Origin: Armillaria gallica
Lineage: Eukaryota > Basidiomycota > Agaricomycetes > Agaricales > Physalacriaceae
DNA: 64,000 nt
Assembly (NCBI GenBank): GCA_037576215.1
Contig: JBANDB010000006.1
Span: 4,092,001 to 4,156,000, forward strand
Reading direction: 5' to 3'
Made by a program: the position numbers and the translations under genes. Shown here piece after piece: positions 12,190 through 23,935 of the stretch; the first letter of the stretch is position 1, and every line of letters begins with the position of its first letter. Under the pieces are notes generated by a model that saw only the letters and a list, made by a program, of their open reading frames with translations, had not been told where the DNA came from and ran no database searches.

Positions 12190-13095
12190 TGGTGGCGTTA
12201 TGTTCGGTCCTTCGAGTGTCCATCGACGCTCTACGAGAAATTCTGTCTTTGCACGAGCACGCCTCCAAGCGGATATCTAAAGCAGTCTTCCTGACTCCCA
12301 GTGTCTAATCCCACACCATTCTGATCGATCCCAGCGTCGCCCATCCAAAAAGAAGGCTCGTCTGCAGCTCTGCCAGCGTGCGCGTATGTTGTGATTATCG
12401 GGTCTGGGATAACAGGCAAGGTGTTTTCACATACGCTGATTGAGGCGGACAGGTTGGATGTTGTGATGTTGGAAGCGAGGGATGCGTGCTCTGGACGCGG
12501 AATGGGGGACAGCTATACCACGACTACCTTAATTTGAAGACGAAACACGGAGCAGAGACGGCGAAGCAGATCATCGAGTTGACGGAAGAGCGCCAGTGTT
12601 GCAAGGTGGATATGTACGGTGTCTTTCGCACACCCTGTCTCTCCATCGACAACATCGTCCACACGTCCCGCGGCGATATCTGCGCCAAACATATTGTCCA
12701 CGCTACCAACGGATGGACGTCCCACCTCCTCGCGTTCCCGCGTGTGGACATATGACTGCACAGCGCGCTGGAACTACCTTGGACGATGGATGGCTCGGCA
12801 CGCGCTCGTTTGTTCTACCCAAGCGCGTCCGAGGATCGATGGGACTATCTCACTCAGCAGCTGCCCAGCCCTGCGACACTCGGAGAGAAATCCCACACAG
12901 AGTTTATGTTTGGCGGTGGCATCGAGATGGGCACCCCGTCCTTCTTTGACGCTGTTGGATGTTCTGATGACAAGTTTCGAGTGTCGGCTGACCTTGGTGG
13001 GGTACTCTGCACGGGAATATGTTACCAATTCAATTACTCCCGATGTCAACGGAGCATTCGTGATTCCAGGAAATATTGCATGTGAACGAAACAGT
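12190..13095 (+). pseudogene. DAO-type FAD oxidoreductase relic upstream of HET copy 2
   Basis: Recognisable blocks are the FAD motif VVIIGSGITG near 12390, YHDYLNLKTKHGAETAKQII near 12520, LSIDNIVHTSRGDICAKHIV near 12640, WTSHLL, and RPSFFDAVGC-type residues near 12940. They lie in three frames, and the stretch that should join the FAD motif to the next block contains a frame break. The 3' tail (ATTCAATTACTCCCGATGTC near 13027) is shared with the sequences before the other three HET copies. The protein would have been a FAD-dependent amine/amino-acid type oxidase; the copy is non-functional. Confidence 0.7.
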
Positions 13096-13373
13096 GTTAC
13101 ACTTTGATTCAACGCGATAACACTCGAGATAGAACCTTGCTGCAGCTACACTCCCCTGAGGTCACTCTCCTTGTATACATCTAGTAATAACGGGATGAGC
13201 AGGCGTCGTATGTACCATCCTTTTCCTTCCACATCAAGTCTCCGTACTGACTAGAGTGGTTAGGGCTCCACTTGCGACAGGGCGAGATTCAATTTTTTGG
13301 TTATACAAATCCTTCGTGCAGAGACAACAAGGTACGTAGCTGTAAAATCCCATAGAAATGCACCGAATAACAG

Positions 13374-15082
13374 TATCATTGAGAAAGACAGATCATTCAA
13401 ATCGCTCCAATGTTACCATCATCGCTCCCTTTGAAGACGGCTTGTCGATCCAAGATATCAAAGTCCCAAATCAACGAGCCTATAAGGGTTCAAAGCCCAT
13501 CATACCATCCTCTCTCGCTGACACCCCCAGCACCATCCTCGGCGTTGATGGACTAATGAAGACGCTGAACAGCACTCTTAGCACCAAATACGACCTCACC
13601 CCTTCTCTGTCGTCCCTTCTTGAAGCGTACATCTCGAAGGAATATGACTTTGGCACCATATATGGTTATCTCCGCCCCATCTGGTTTGACTGCGACTTGA
13701 ATGACATCCAAGATTCACTGCGCACCTCAGAAGTGAATGACCTAAAAATACGCCAAGAAGCGCTGGTTGATGGCCAGATCACCTGGAAGGGACTGTGCAT
13801 GCCCCCTAGGCGCGTCTGGGATCTCTTCAGCAATAGGGTGGTGCCGTGGTGGGTTGCCTTGCATACACCATGGGGAATATCACATGCCTGGCTGGATATC
13901 AGCCGTCGCAAAAATATCCTCACTCCCATCAATCGACATGAATGGCCTGTGCCCATTCCAAAAGATGCCAATCTCGATCTCATCCGTATAGAAATGCTGA
14001 ATCTCGGAGCAGAGTATGCATGGCTGGACGTCCTCTGTTTGAGGCAGGAAGGGGGGCAAAATGAGGATCTGCGTGCGGGGGAGTGGATGTTGGATGTGCC
14101 CACCATTGGAAATGCATATGTCTTGGAAAAGGTGGTTTGCTACTTCAATGGGCTTGGACGACCCTTGGAGCGCGGTTTCGATTCCGATAGTGATCGGAGC
14201 TGGTTCAAACGGACGTGGACGTTACAGGAGACGAGTTACAATTGGACGATAGGCGGGGATACGGGCGACGAGATGTTGAATGAGGAAGTACGGGAAAGAT
14301 TCAAGTTGCAACTGGTATCCGTAGAATGGGCCGTGCTCAATAGTGTTCGAGGCTGGCTATGGCTGTTGCAGGATCGCACATCCGAGAAGGATGTGGATAA
14401 AGCTGCAGCACTGACATACTTTTTGGCATCCAACGGCACACCAGCACACAATGAAACACGACCCACTACATCTACCACCACTCACGATTTCACAAAGATC
14501 AACCCCATTTCAAACGATAATTCCATCGGAACAGGTGACACAGCCTCAACCTTAGCACCGGCATACTCTGAGCTGCAGTCTGCTGAAGATGCTTGGACAG
14601 TGCTGGTGAAGGTGATGCACAAGTATTATCGTTCAGAGATGCTCTTTTTGTATCATGAACCCGGGCCCGAAAAGAATGCATGGAGACCATCATGGCAGCA
14701 GGCTATGAACTGGGATGCACAATGTTTCTCTCCCAATTATTATGGGCTCATTGATCATGATATGAAGATGGGTACTTATTCATACAATGGTCAGTGCATT
14801 CAATCGGCACAGGTGCAAGGGCTGGCCATGCCGGGGGTAGCGCCCCGTAAAGGACACTTGATTGTCCAAACCCGGTCCTGGTACAGAGGGAAGCATCAAT
14901 ATCGATACAGAATTTCTGCTGACCATCAATACCCAATACCGGATGGCGAATATTCATTGCTATGTGCCCCGCTCCGAAATTTCAAATCAAAAGGGACTGC
15001 ATGCGTTGTCGGGAAAATGCTGCCCAATCAAACGTTTCTAAAGACATCGGTGTTCGAAGTCTTCGGCCGGCCATGGAAGTGA
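13374..15082 (+). CDS. HET-domain-like protein, copy 2
   Basis: A long open frame parallels copy 1 along nearly its whole length, including SHAWLD, YAWLDVLCLRQ and SWFKRTWTLQE in the same order. Unlike the other copies, an in-frame ATG occurs at 13358, but using it would mean reading through the conserved intron (13332-13373, GTACGT...AACAG). I therefore place the visible exon start at 13374. The C-terminus differs: the frame stops at GRPWK, whereas copies 1 and 3 continue about 15-20 residues to a conserved VLG end, and the lost tail sequence is still visible out of frame downstream. The HET core is unaffected. Role in recognition or cell death is inferred from the domain only. Confidence 0.76.
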
Positions 15083-15340
15083 GCGAAGCGGGAGAGTAAA
15101 GAGTCACGTATTGTTCTTGCTTGAAATACTCACACAGAAGTTGATTATATATAGCTTCTGTATACACTTCGGGAAAGTGTCACCCCTTGCTCCATAAAAT
15201 GCACAGTGTATTGAATACTGCCTCTGGCAATAAATCCGCATCCATTCCCTTCATGCCGGTCTGATATAAGATGAATTAATCTCACGGACCCGTCGCAGCA
15301 AGCGCAGGCTTGATAATTTATACCTTTGAGGCAAGCATGA
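15083..15340. other. 3' flank of HET copy 2
   Basis: Conserved non-coding sequence matching the regions after HET copies 1, 3 and 4, including a GATGAATTAATCTC stretch and a TCGCAGCAAGC(G/A)CAGGCTTGATAA stretch. No gene was seen. Confidence 0.55.
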
Positions 15341-16090
15341 GACTGTAAGTGAATTCCTGGAGTTTGCAAAGGCTGCAGAGAGGCTCAAAAACGGCATCGA
15401 GGGAGGGCTCACGTTCAAGCAGCCTGAGCCTCGACTCACAGGCTATTCTACATACCTACGAGAGGCCATCTCCCCACGTCTTCTCCACTCATTCCTTGAT
15501 GGCTAATGTCGAGCACGTACATCACCGGATACGTTGATTTTCTGGAAGGAAACAGCGAAGCAGATGGTGAGAACAAGACCTTACCAGCACATCGAGAAGC
15601 ACAAGGAAGAGGCTAGTATTCAACGGAACTCGACAGCATGTCTCGTTCATCGTCCCTAGAGAACGAGCCAGAGAAAAAAACCGATTGGGCAAGAACGGTA
15701 AAACGAATGATATTTGTGTTCGGTATTCCTATCTAACTGCGATAGCATATATGACGTTGTCCAGCAGTATAATCTGCTGCCGGACGCACCCTGTAAATAT
15801 GAAGTCAGAGATCAGAAGAAAACAATGATAACGGTAATTAGTACCATCTCGGAGTTCGAGCCACCGCTTCCTCTTCGACGATGTGCTCATTAATAGGCCA
15901 ACACAGCATCATGAGATGGCAGTCTAGCCTCGCTGGCGACCCTTACCTCCTACTGAATGGCTTTGACATCCTGTATACCCTCTTGGCACACTTTTTTTAT
16001 CACATCCAAAGAACTCTGTCGCTCAAGGTATCATCAGCGAACGCGAGAGCGAGAACGGAAACTTTACTGCTTCGTCTCCAGTGTACAATT
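15340..16090 (+). repeat. Repeat X, copy 1 (decayed gene of unknown type)
   Basis: Nearly the same sequence occurs at 58120-58870, again just after a HET copy. One frame reads EFLEFAKAAERLKNGIEGG followed by TFKQPEPRLTGYSTYLREA, which looks like real former coding sequence. A second block begins MSRSSSL and continues into a Lys/Arg-rich stretch before a hydrophobic run. Both copies have stops and frame differences, so neither is intact. I do not recognise the family. Confidence 0.5.
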
Positions 16091-16279
16091 TGAATTTGAA
16101 ACTCCGAGTTACTTTGCCCTTCTGTTCAAGCGAACACCGTTATTTATTCAACCCGTCCATATCATCGCGTCTTCTCATGGTCGAACCTTTCCGACCCTCC
16201 GTACTCTACGAGCAAACACACTCTCGATGGATTCGCAGTCCATTAAGCCGTTTCGTCGTGGTTTTTTGATAGACAATCC

Positions 16280-17800
16280 ATGTCTAACTTGACGGCTACT
16301 AATCTGCCAAGCTCCTTATGCTCGGATACACCTCGTTCTTGAAGTCCTTCTTCCTTCCCCGGTCTGTCATAGCGGAACCAGTCGTTTACGGAAAGAACGG
16401 CTACGCCAGAAGCAGCGACAATGGTCATAACCAATGGGCCTCAAATATCACAACCCCGTCACCCGAGTTGGTCTTGAAGATTTTCAAGTTCTGACGTGCG
16501 TAGCTCGCAATGCTGGGATTCGTTGTTTCTCGGATGATGGGACCAGGTAAGTGACATCCACCCCTTCTTGACGGCTGTTTAACACTATCCCTGCATAAGA
16601 TTGTTAAACAGAGCGGTCAAGCCGATACCCAGACCAATTCCAACGTGAATAGTGCTCTGTATTTGACATTTGCTGCCATGGGTTCTTCGCCAGGTGAATA
16701 TATTTTGTTTTGTTTTACATTTGGGACACTTATCTATATGTTTCCTTAGATCAGTCCACAACATGTTCGGACCAAAAGACATGCTCCTGATTGGTAGGAT
16801 GGGCTACAGCCTGTACAATGGATCCTATTGTGGTTACTATCCTCTTATCCCTAGTTAATCGATGCTGATATCATTCCTAGAGCCTTGAACATTCATTCCA
16901 AAGCCGACTTCGTCGTCAGTCATCTTTCAGATGTGCGCTGGTTTCTTATAGGCCACACAGGGCTCGTTGATGACGGCGTACCCTACTGCAACGCGAAACA
17001 GGAAATTTCTTGTCTAATTCACACCTCGGCAGTGTTGTCGAGGCATCTGTTACTGCTGGGAGAAACCGGAAATCAGCAGTAAGCGCCCGAGCTTTCGTAA
17101 CACACGACTGCATGTCCATTCGTGTTTACAGGTCAACGCTGTTGATGATGGGACATACGTACGTTGGTATTTTGAGCCATCCTCTACTTTTCGCTTAAAC
17201 CATTTTCAGGTTGGATTCCTCGTCCTTACTTCTCATTCCGATGCTAATGGCGAATCCCGACAAGATGATACGTTCGGATGGAACAAAGGTTATGACGCCC
17301 CGACAACCCCTCTGGAAGACTGAAATTATAAGTCTCTTCGTGACGCTGAAGTCTGATCCAACAATCGACGCTTCAACTCCATCCAGAATTCAGGGGCTTC
17401 AACGGCGCCATCCTCAACATCCGTGCGCGAGGCTTGAACAACGTCTGCTTTTGGATCTCCCAAATCATTGGGTCCATCCTCATTGGCCTCCTCGACCGAA
17501 AATCTATCAGCTGTTGTATCCGCGCCTACGTGACGCCTCCTGATGCTTCACACAGTTCATTTCGGAATAGGCTCTCCTTGTCGGAGGTCTCGTGTTTGCG
17601 TATCAAGGATTATAATGATCTAGACGACAAGACCATGTCAGTTCATCTATCTCATTAACTTTCATGTTTTCTCATGGCCCCACCTCCAGCACGCGGATGG
17701 ATGATAAAGGACAGATACGTCCAACTGAAACTGTCAGACTCACTGCTGACATGAAGCTACCCAGGCGTCTTCATGATTTTCATATTGGTGATTAAGGATA
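16280..17800 (+). pseudogene. UNC93-like MFS transporter relic A
   Basis: Pieces of a major-facilitator-type UNC93-like membrane protein are visible in order: HNMFGP and LLIGRMGYSLY near 16765-16820, LIGHTG-type residues near 16950, MLMANPDKMIRSDGTKV near 17240-17290, WKTEI.SLFVTLKSDP near 17311-17365, GLNNVCFWISQIIGSILIG near 17430-17485, and RIKDYNDLDD near 17600. Frame changes and stops are spread through it, and a large part between the WISQIIGS block and the last block is missing compared with relic B at 27.3-29.3 kb. The in-frame TAG at the start of the FLIGHTG position is shared with relic B. The following sequence is a 5' fragment of the helicase, the same order as in the larger copy. 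Confidence 0.72.
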
Positions 17801-18304
17801 CCTCATGACTGATGACTTTATTCCAGTATATTCGTATTGAATACTACCCATTTTCGTGCTTGCCATCGTAACACGCGCTGATGAAAAAGAGGGTTGATAT
17901 ATTTTGGGGCTAGCCGTCTTCTCTCGAGATTACCTGGTGGATCCGACTGCATTTCTGGTGATGAATTAACTGCCGTCGGTGGCAGGAGTCCGTTGATTGA
18001 ATTCAATTGGCGCGCTTCTTCAGTACTTCAACTTGTTCGCGCTCCGGTCACTAGTCTGAGAGTCTTCGAATTTCTTTCGGTTCGTTCCTACGCTCCATCC
18101 GCTGGCTCGACGAGGAAGGCGCAACTTTTCTGAAGATGCTACGTGCATACCTATTGTTACGCGACTAAAGGGAGCTGGGATCTTGATTCCTGTCCTTGAG
18201 TTCTACGCGTCTCGAGGTGATCTAGGCGCTTAGGTTGCTTCTGTGAGTAATTGATTTGAAGCTCTCGTCGGGGTCTGAGTCTGGCCCTATTTTGCAGGCA
18301 ACCA

Positions 18305-18890
18305 TTGTCCCGCAAGTGCCTCTATCGCAGTGATCTCTTTGGCCTGGAGAAACTCACGTCGACGGATGCGCTTGAGCGTGCATTGCAGGAGCTACAAAGC
18401 ATGTTCACAAAGGATAATTTCAAGCACGTTTCTCAAAAGCTGTTCGACAACGAGAGCCCCAACACTCTGCTTGGTCTTATCATGTAAGTCGACATCGTCA
18501 CACTATCTGATGGTATATCAGACTCTTACATCTTAACAGCATTGAGTGAGATCACACCGCTGACTTCGTGATCTCTGGAGTCCTTTCCCTCCGAAGCTTC
18601 AAACCACAATACGACGGTCCACTAGTACAAAACTAGATCTTGTTTATCTACCGAGTTCATCCCTTCGTCTTTTGTCGAAGGTGAAGACTTATGCCCATAT
18701 CCCAATATCACGAAGCAGCTCTCAAGGGTTTGCAGGACCTCGACTACTTGCTGCGTTCCATCGATATCAGAATGCAGCATCACAACAAGCGGGGCAATCT
18801 ACGTAGGAATCTCTGTGGGAATCACGAAGGCAGCGCGCTCATAGTTGCATCCCGTGGATGGGCCTATGCCGTCACTTGCATTCAACTATG
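18305..18890 (+). pseudogene. UvrD-like helicase, truncated 5' duplicate
   Basis: This matches the first two exons of the large helicase at 29929. Exon 1 reads SRKCLYRSDLF with the LTSTDAL.RALQELQSM block. It is followed by the same GT-AG intron and then by the start of exon 2. The initiating ATG has become TTG at 18305, exon 2 contains stops near 18630, and similarity ends near 18890. The promoter-side sequence (about 17800-18300) is also duplicated from 29340-29928. The copy cannot make a helicase. Confidence 0.75.
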
Positions 18891-19268
18891 ATGTTACCCA
18901 ATTCTACTCGCTGCTCTCGCAATCAATTCAATTACTCCCGATTTCAACGGAGCATTTGTGAATCAAGGAAATATTACATGTAAACGAAACAGTGACACAC
19001 ACACTAATTCAACGCGATAGCATTCGAGGTAGAACCTTGTCGCAACTACACTCCCCTGAGGTTCTCCTTGTATACACCTAGTAATAACGGGATGAACACA
19101 CGTCGTATGTACCATCCTTTTCCTCACATCAAGTCTCCGTACTGACTAGAGTGGTTAGGGCTCCTCTGGCGACAACGTTGGATTCAACGGGATCGCTATA
19201 CAAATCCTTCACAAAGAGACAACACGGTATGTAGCCGTAAAATCCAATACGAATGCATTGAATAACAG
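18890..19268. other. 5' flank of HET copy 3
   Basis: The helicase fragment ends, and the tail of the oxidoreductase-HET unit (ATTCAATTACTCCCGATTTC near 18928) begins without the oxidoreductase body. The following ~300 bases match the upstream region of the other HET copies, including the conserved GTATGT...AACAG intron that ends at 19268. The junction near 18900-18925 is therefore a recombination point between two duplicated modules. Confidence 0.6.
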
Positions 19269-21037
19269 TATCATTGAGAAAGACATATCTTCAATACTAT
19301 TCAAACATCTCCAACGACCCTATCACCGCTCCCATTGAAGACGGCTTATCGATCGAAGATATCAAAGTCCCAAATCAACGAGTCTATACGGGTGGAATGC
19401 CCGTCATACCATCCTCTCTCACTGACACCCCCTGTGCCAGCCTTGGCGTTGATGGACTGTTGAAGACGTTGAACAGCACTCTTGGCACTAAATACGACCT
19501 CACCCCTTCTCTGTCATCCCTTCTTGAAGTGTACATCTCACATAAATACGACTTCGGCACTGTATATGGTTATCTCCGCCCCATATGGTTTGACTGCGAC
19601 TTGAACTTTATCCAAGATTCGCTGCGCACCTCAGAAGCGAAGGACAAAAAAATACGACAAGATGCGGTAGTTGATGGCCAGATCACCGAGAAGGGACTGA
19701 CCATGGCCCCTAGGCGCGTCTGGGATCTCTTCAGCAATAGGGTGGTGCCGTGGTGGGTTGCCTCTCATACACCATGGGGAATATCACATGCTTGGCTGGA
19801 TGCCAGCTGTCGCAAAAATGTGCTCACTCCCATTAATGGACATCAATGGCCTGTACCCATCCCAAAAGATGCCAGTCTCGATCTCGTCCGTATCGAAATG
19901 CTGAATCTCGGAGCAGAATATGCATGGCTGGATGTCCTCTGTTTGAGGCAGGAAGGGGGGCAAAATGAAGGTCTGCGTGCGGGGGAGTGGATGTTGGATG
20001 TGCCCAATATCGGAAATGCATATGTTAAGGAAAAGGTGGTTTGCTACTTCAACGGGCTCGGACGGCCCTTGGAGCGCGGTTTCGATTCCGATAGTGCTCG
20101 GAGTTGGTTCAAACGCACATGGACGTTACAGGAGATGAGTCACAACTGGACAATAGGCGGAGATACGGGTGACGAGCTGTTGAATGAGGAAGTACGGGAA
20201 AGATTCAAGTCGCAATTGGTATCCATGGAAGGGTTCTTGGATGTGGTTCGCTGGCTATCGCTGTTGCGGGATCGCACGTCCGAGAAGGATGTGCATAAAG
20301 TTGCAGCCCTGACATACTTTGTGGCATCCGGCAGCACACCAGCACACAATGAAACACGAGTTACACGACCCACATCTACTACTCACGATTACACAAAGAT
20401 CGACCCCATTTCAAACCATAACTCCATCGGAACAGGTGATCCAGCCTCGATCATAGCGCCGGCATACTCTGAGCTGGAGTCTGCTGAAGATGCTTGGACA
20501 GCGTTGGTGAAGGTGATGGCGTGGCATCATCGTTCAGAGATGCTCTTTTCGTATCATGAACCCGGACCCAGAAAGAATACATGGAGACCATCATGGCAGC
20601 AGGCTATGAACTGCCAGTGGGATACGCGGCGTTTCTCAACGGATCGCAACCAGGGCTTTTTCGGGATCGTTTTTCACAATATGGAGACAGGTACCTATTC
20701 ATACTATGGTTGGCGCTTTGAATCGGTACAGGTGCAAGGGTTGGCCACACTGGTAGCAGCACCCCGCAATGGACATCTGATTGTCCAAGACCTGAACAGA
20801 GAGGATCATCGATACGAAATTTCCACTGGCCATCAATACCCAATACCAGACGGTGTATATTCAATGCTAGGTGGTCGACGAATAGGATCAAATTATTCAA
20901 ATATTCCATGCGTTGTTGGAAAAATGCTGCCCGATCGAACATTCATAAAGACATCAGTGTTCGAAATCATTGACCGGCCGAAGGATTGGGAATGGGAGAG
21001 TCTGGGTGTTAAAAAGTCGAATACTGTTCTTGGTTGA
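19269..21037 (+). CDS. HET-domain-like protein, copy 3
   Basis: An open frame of 587 codons from the TTG at 19274 to the stop at 21035-21037, collinear with copies 1 and 2. The HET blocks SHAWLD, YAWLDVLCLRQ and SWFKRTWTLQE are all present, and the C-terminus keeps the conserved end (KKSN followed by TVLG). Small insertions distinguish it: a few residues after HNET, and an extra QG-containing stretch near the middle of the C-terminal half. The start lies in an upstream exon or is non-ATG, as in the other copies. This is the copy not preceded by a full oxidoreductase relic. Its intact frame, between a decayed helicase fragment and a decayed spacer, suggests retained function or recent origin. 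Confidence 0.77.
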
Positions 21038-21400
21038 ACTACTTAAACCAAAGTCGATTATAGTTTCTGTATACGCTTCGAAAAACCATTATTCCTCGCT
21101 CCATAAAATGATGCACCTTGTATTGAATACTACTTCTGGTATTAAAACCACGTTCATTCCCTTCATGCGACCTTGATATAAGATATATAATCTTACAGAT
21201 CTCACACCATCGCAGCAAGCACACTCCTGATAGGTTGTACCTTTCCGGCGAGTCCCTGTCTCACAAAACCACTTATGTATGGCGAAAAAGAATGATGTTT
21301 CATATTCAATGATACTTCGTATCCTTGAGAGTTCTAATATAATGAGCAAATTGAGATGTAAGAGATCCCTTCGCCTGTGCGAATATAACCCCAACGGAGC
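21038..21400. other. 3' flank of HET copy 3
   Basis: The first ~240 bases match the flanks after HET copies 1, 2 and 4, for example the CCATAAAATG(A/C) and TGATATAAGAT stretches. The remainder is AT-rich and leads into repeat R3. No gene was seen. Confidence 0.5.
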
Positions 21401-23924
21401 TTCGTTCCGCTCATCTTAGTATCACTCGTAGGGGCAGTGATGTTCGGGCAAGGATGCGGGAACTAAGGGCCATATCTTCTTCCACTCTGCAATCAATAAC
21501 TCGATTTCTCCTTCAGACGGTCGAACTTGCATCATAAGAGAGGCTATCTAGCAATGTCTTTACCCCTTCTCTTCCAGCGATCTTCCGCATCAGCCCTAGC
21601 TGGTTTCCACCCATAGCTGGCTGGTTTCCTCTTCCGTCAGCTGCGATTGATGAGTATGTATGCATCAAGTGGACACCGAAATAGAGCTTGGTTGGCGGCG
21701 CAGTCGATGCGTCCTGGGGTTGAAGTTGAACCCTTCAACATCACAGCGGTCAGGAGGGAATTCGTGCTGGGTCCCTCTCAGGGAAGGTTTGGGGATGCGA
21801 AAAAGGGGCAAATTGTGAACATATTGGTATATAATTTCCAACATACGAAGAATACAAGGGATACAACGAGTATCTAATGCGAGTCGAGAGATTTATTGAG
21901 TGACACAGAGTGATTAAAGTATTTTGCTGGCTCACATGCGTTAAATCTCTCCAGTCTCGATGACCGTCTGTCTGAGTCGTTTGGTCCTTGATAAGATCAT
22001 ATCCTTCAAACGGACGATGGTCCAAGACGTTGAGTATTTGGCCTGACCTAAGTAAATCGATCCTGTGTTGAGCACGGTTGTCGGTGTAGTAATCGTACGG
22101 TTTTCTCTTGTCGAGATGGCCTCCGCTTCGCCTTTCCGAATATACTTCCATCAGAGCTTCTGCGCTATCGTTGCACTCGTCTTGGTATCCCGCGAGGAAC
22201 CGCGCCTAGTGAGTATTGATGTTCGCACTCCCTTCTCGAAGGATGTGAGCACAGTGCTATCTCTTCTATTCGCCGTCAAGATCTCGATTTCTCCTGTCCT
22301 CATCCGAACTGGCACCATAAGAGAGGCCATTTAACAGTATCCCCGCTCCTTCTCTTCTACATCGGTCCCGCCGCGAGCTCCCACTGGCTCTAGCTTCTTG
22401 CTGTTGGAACCCTCTTTCCTGCGGCTCGTGAAAGCCTGCATTAATAATAGAACGGAATGTCGCCACGAAGAATTCTATCAATGTGTAGTCCTCAAGTGGT
22501 CACCAAAATAGACCTAACGAAGACGTCGGTACCGCTAGTTCGATGCTGGTTTGGCGGTAGAGTGGTCGTGTCCAAGGCTGAGGGTGAAGTCGGCGCAACA
22601 CGTCGTTGTGGCTGCGCGTGGATCGAGCTGAGTCCCTCTCGTTCGCGAGAGAAGGTTTAGAGCCGTGAAAAGAGGGATGTTATGTACATCTTGTGCGAAA
22701 TTCCGTGGTGGGGTTTGGGACAATTCATCGTTTTGGGCCCCATACCCTGGTAGGTGAGGGTGCACTACCTCATCAAGAGTCTTAGCAGCGATAGCGTAAG
22801 CTGCACCGAAGACAACACGTCTCTCTGATTGTTCGAAGATGAGAAGGATTTCAACCCTTCTGTCGTTGGATCCTTATGTGGAGTTTGCTGTTGTTCGAAG
22901 ATGAAATCGAGCATGGAGGATACGGAGTAGGTCTACGTTTTTTCCTCCGCTGTTCGCCCCTCAGTGAAAATACCTATTGAACCATTTTTAGGTCGGGCCT
23001 TCACGAAGAAGAAAGATGCTCACAAATGTTCCCCGGGCCTGAAGGAAAGACCGACTCTCTTAGTCTATCCTTCTCGACTTCCATCAGGACAATGGTGCAT
23101 GTTCCGTTGCAGGTGTCCCGTGAGGAGAAGCGCGCGTGAAGTTATGACAGTGTTGGAAAATAGAACTTGAAGAAGGCTGTGTACGCGCAGGAGGGACGAC
23201 CGGGGGTGACCAAAGGCCTCATCGGGAATTGATACCTTGTAGCAGTGCTGAACGGAGTTCGTCGCCCCAAACCGAGGACCAGAGAAGATTAGGTAGAGGG
23301 AGTGAAAATGAGGCGGAACGGGAGAGTATGGCGATGGGATCTACACAAGGGTAAACACTGGTCAAAGAATGCAAAAAGTGGAATTCACCTGAATAAAATC
23401 CCGTCCCTTCCTTGGTCCCTTCCAGCCTGTTCCCTAACGTCGTTGGCTTGTTTGCAGGAGCGATGCGTCGTCTTGGTGCAAAGCGCGCAACCAAAATATC
23501 GAGGCTGTATGTTGAGTCTGTTGGCGTCATTGAGGAAGAAGTAACGTGGACGTGAATGAGTGAAGCCTCTACTTACTTGGAATCGTATCGGCCAAAGCGA
23601 AACATAAGCATGAAAACACGACTCACTTCAAGCTTCAGCTGCATCCACCTTGTTCCTCTCGACTTTCCCACCATGATATCCAGCTGGCTTCTTTGAACGG
23701 CAATGCACTTGGGCCCAGGGAATCGTTGGCCTTGAGCTGATTTATCCCTAGAAAAGAACTCAGAAAACTGGTGGGATATCGGCATCATCCATACCATGTT
23801 TATTATATGCCCTTGGTCATGCTAAATTTTATTCGAGTTTTCATGGCTTGTAACACTTGACATTTCCTTGAAACTGTGTTCCGACGTTGGCTCGTATGAT
23901 ACTCATAGTCGAAAATGATGACTA
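21400..23924. repeat. Spacer repeat R, copy 3
   Basis: Same family as 5790-8270 and 10880-12185, with two internal subunits (near 21720 and 22600) and the anchors near 23502 and 23577. The end of the copy at 23912-23935 (GATGACTAAATATAGAAGG) is interrupted by the transposable element at 23936-26097, and the homology resumes at about 26109. No intact gene was recognised. Confidence 0.6.
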
Positions 23925-23935
23925 AATATAGAAGG

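Noticed and set aside
13358..13373. ATG at 13358 as the start of HET copy 2
   Set aside because: It lies inside an intron conserved in all four copies, and the other copies have no ATG there.
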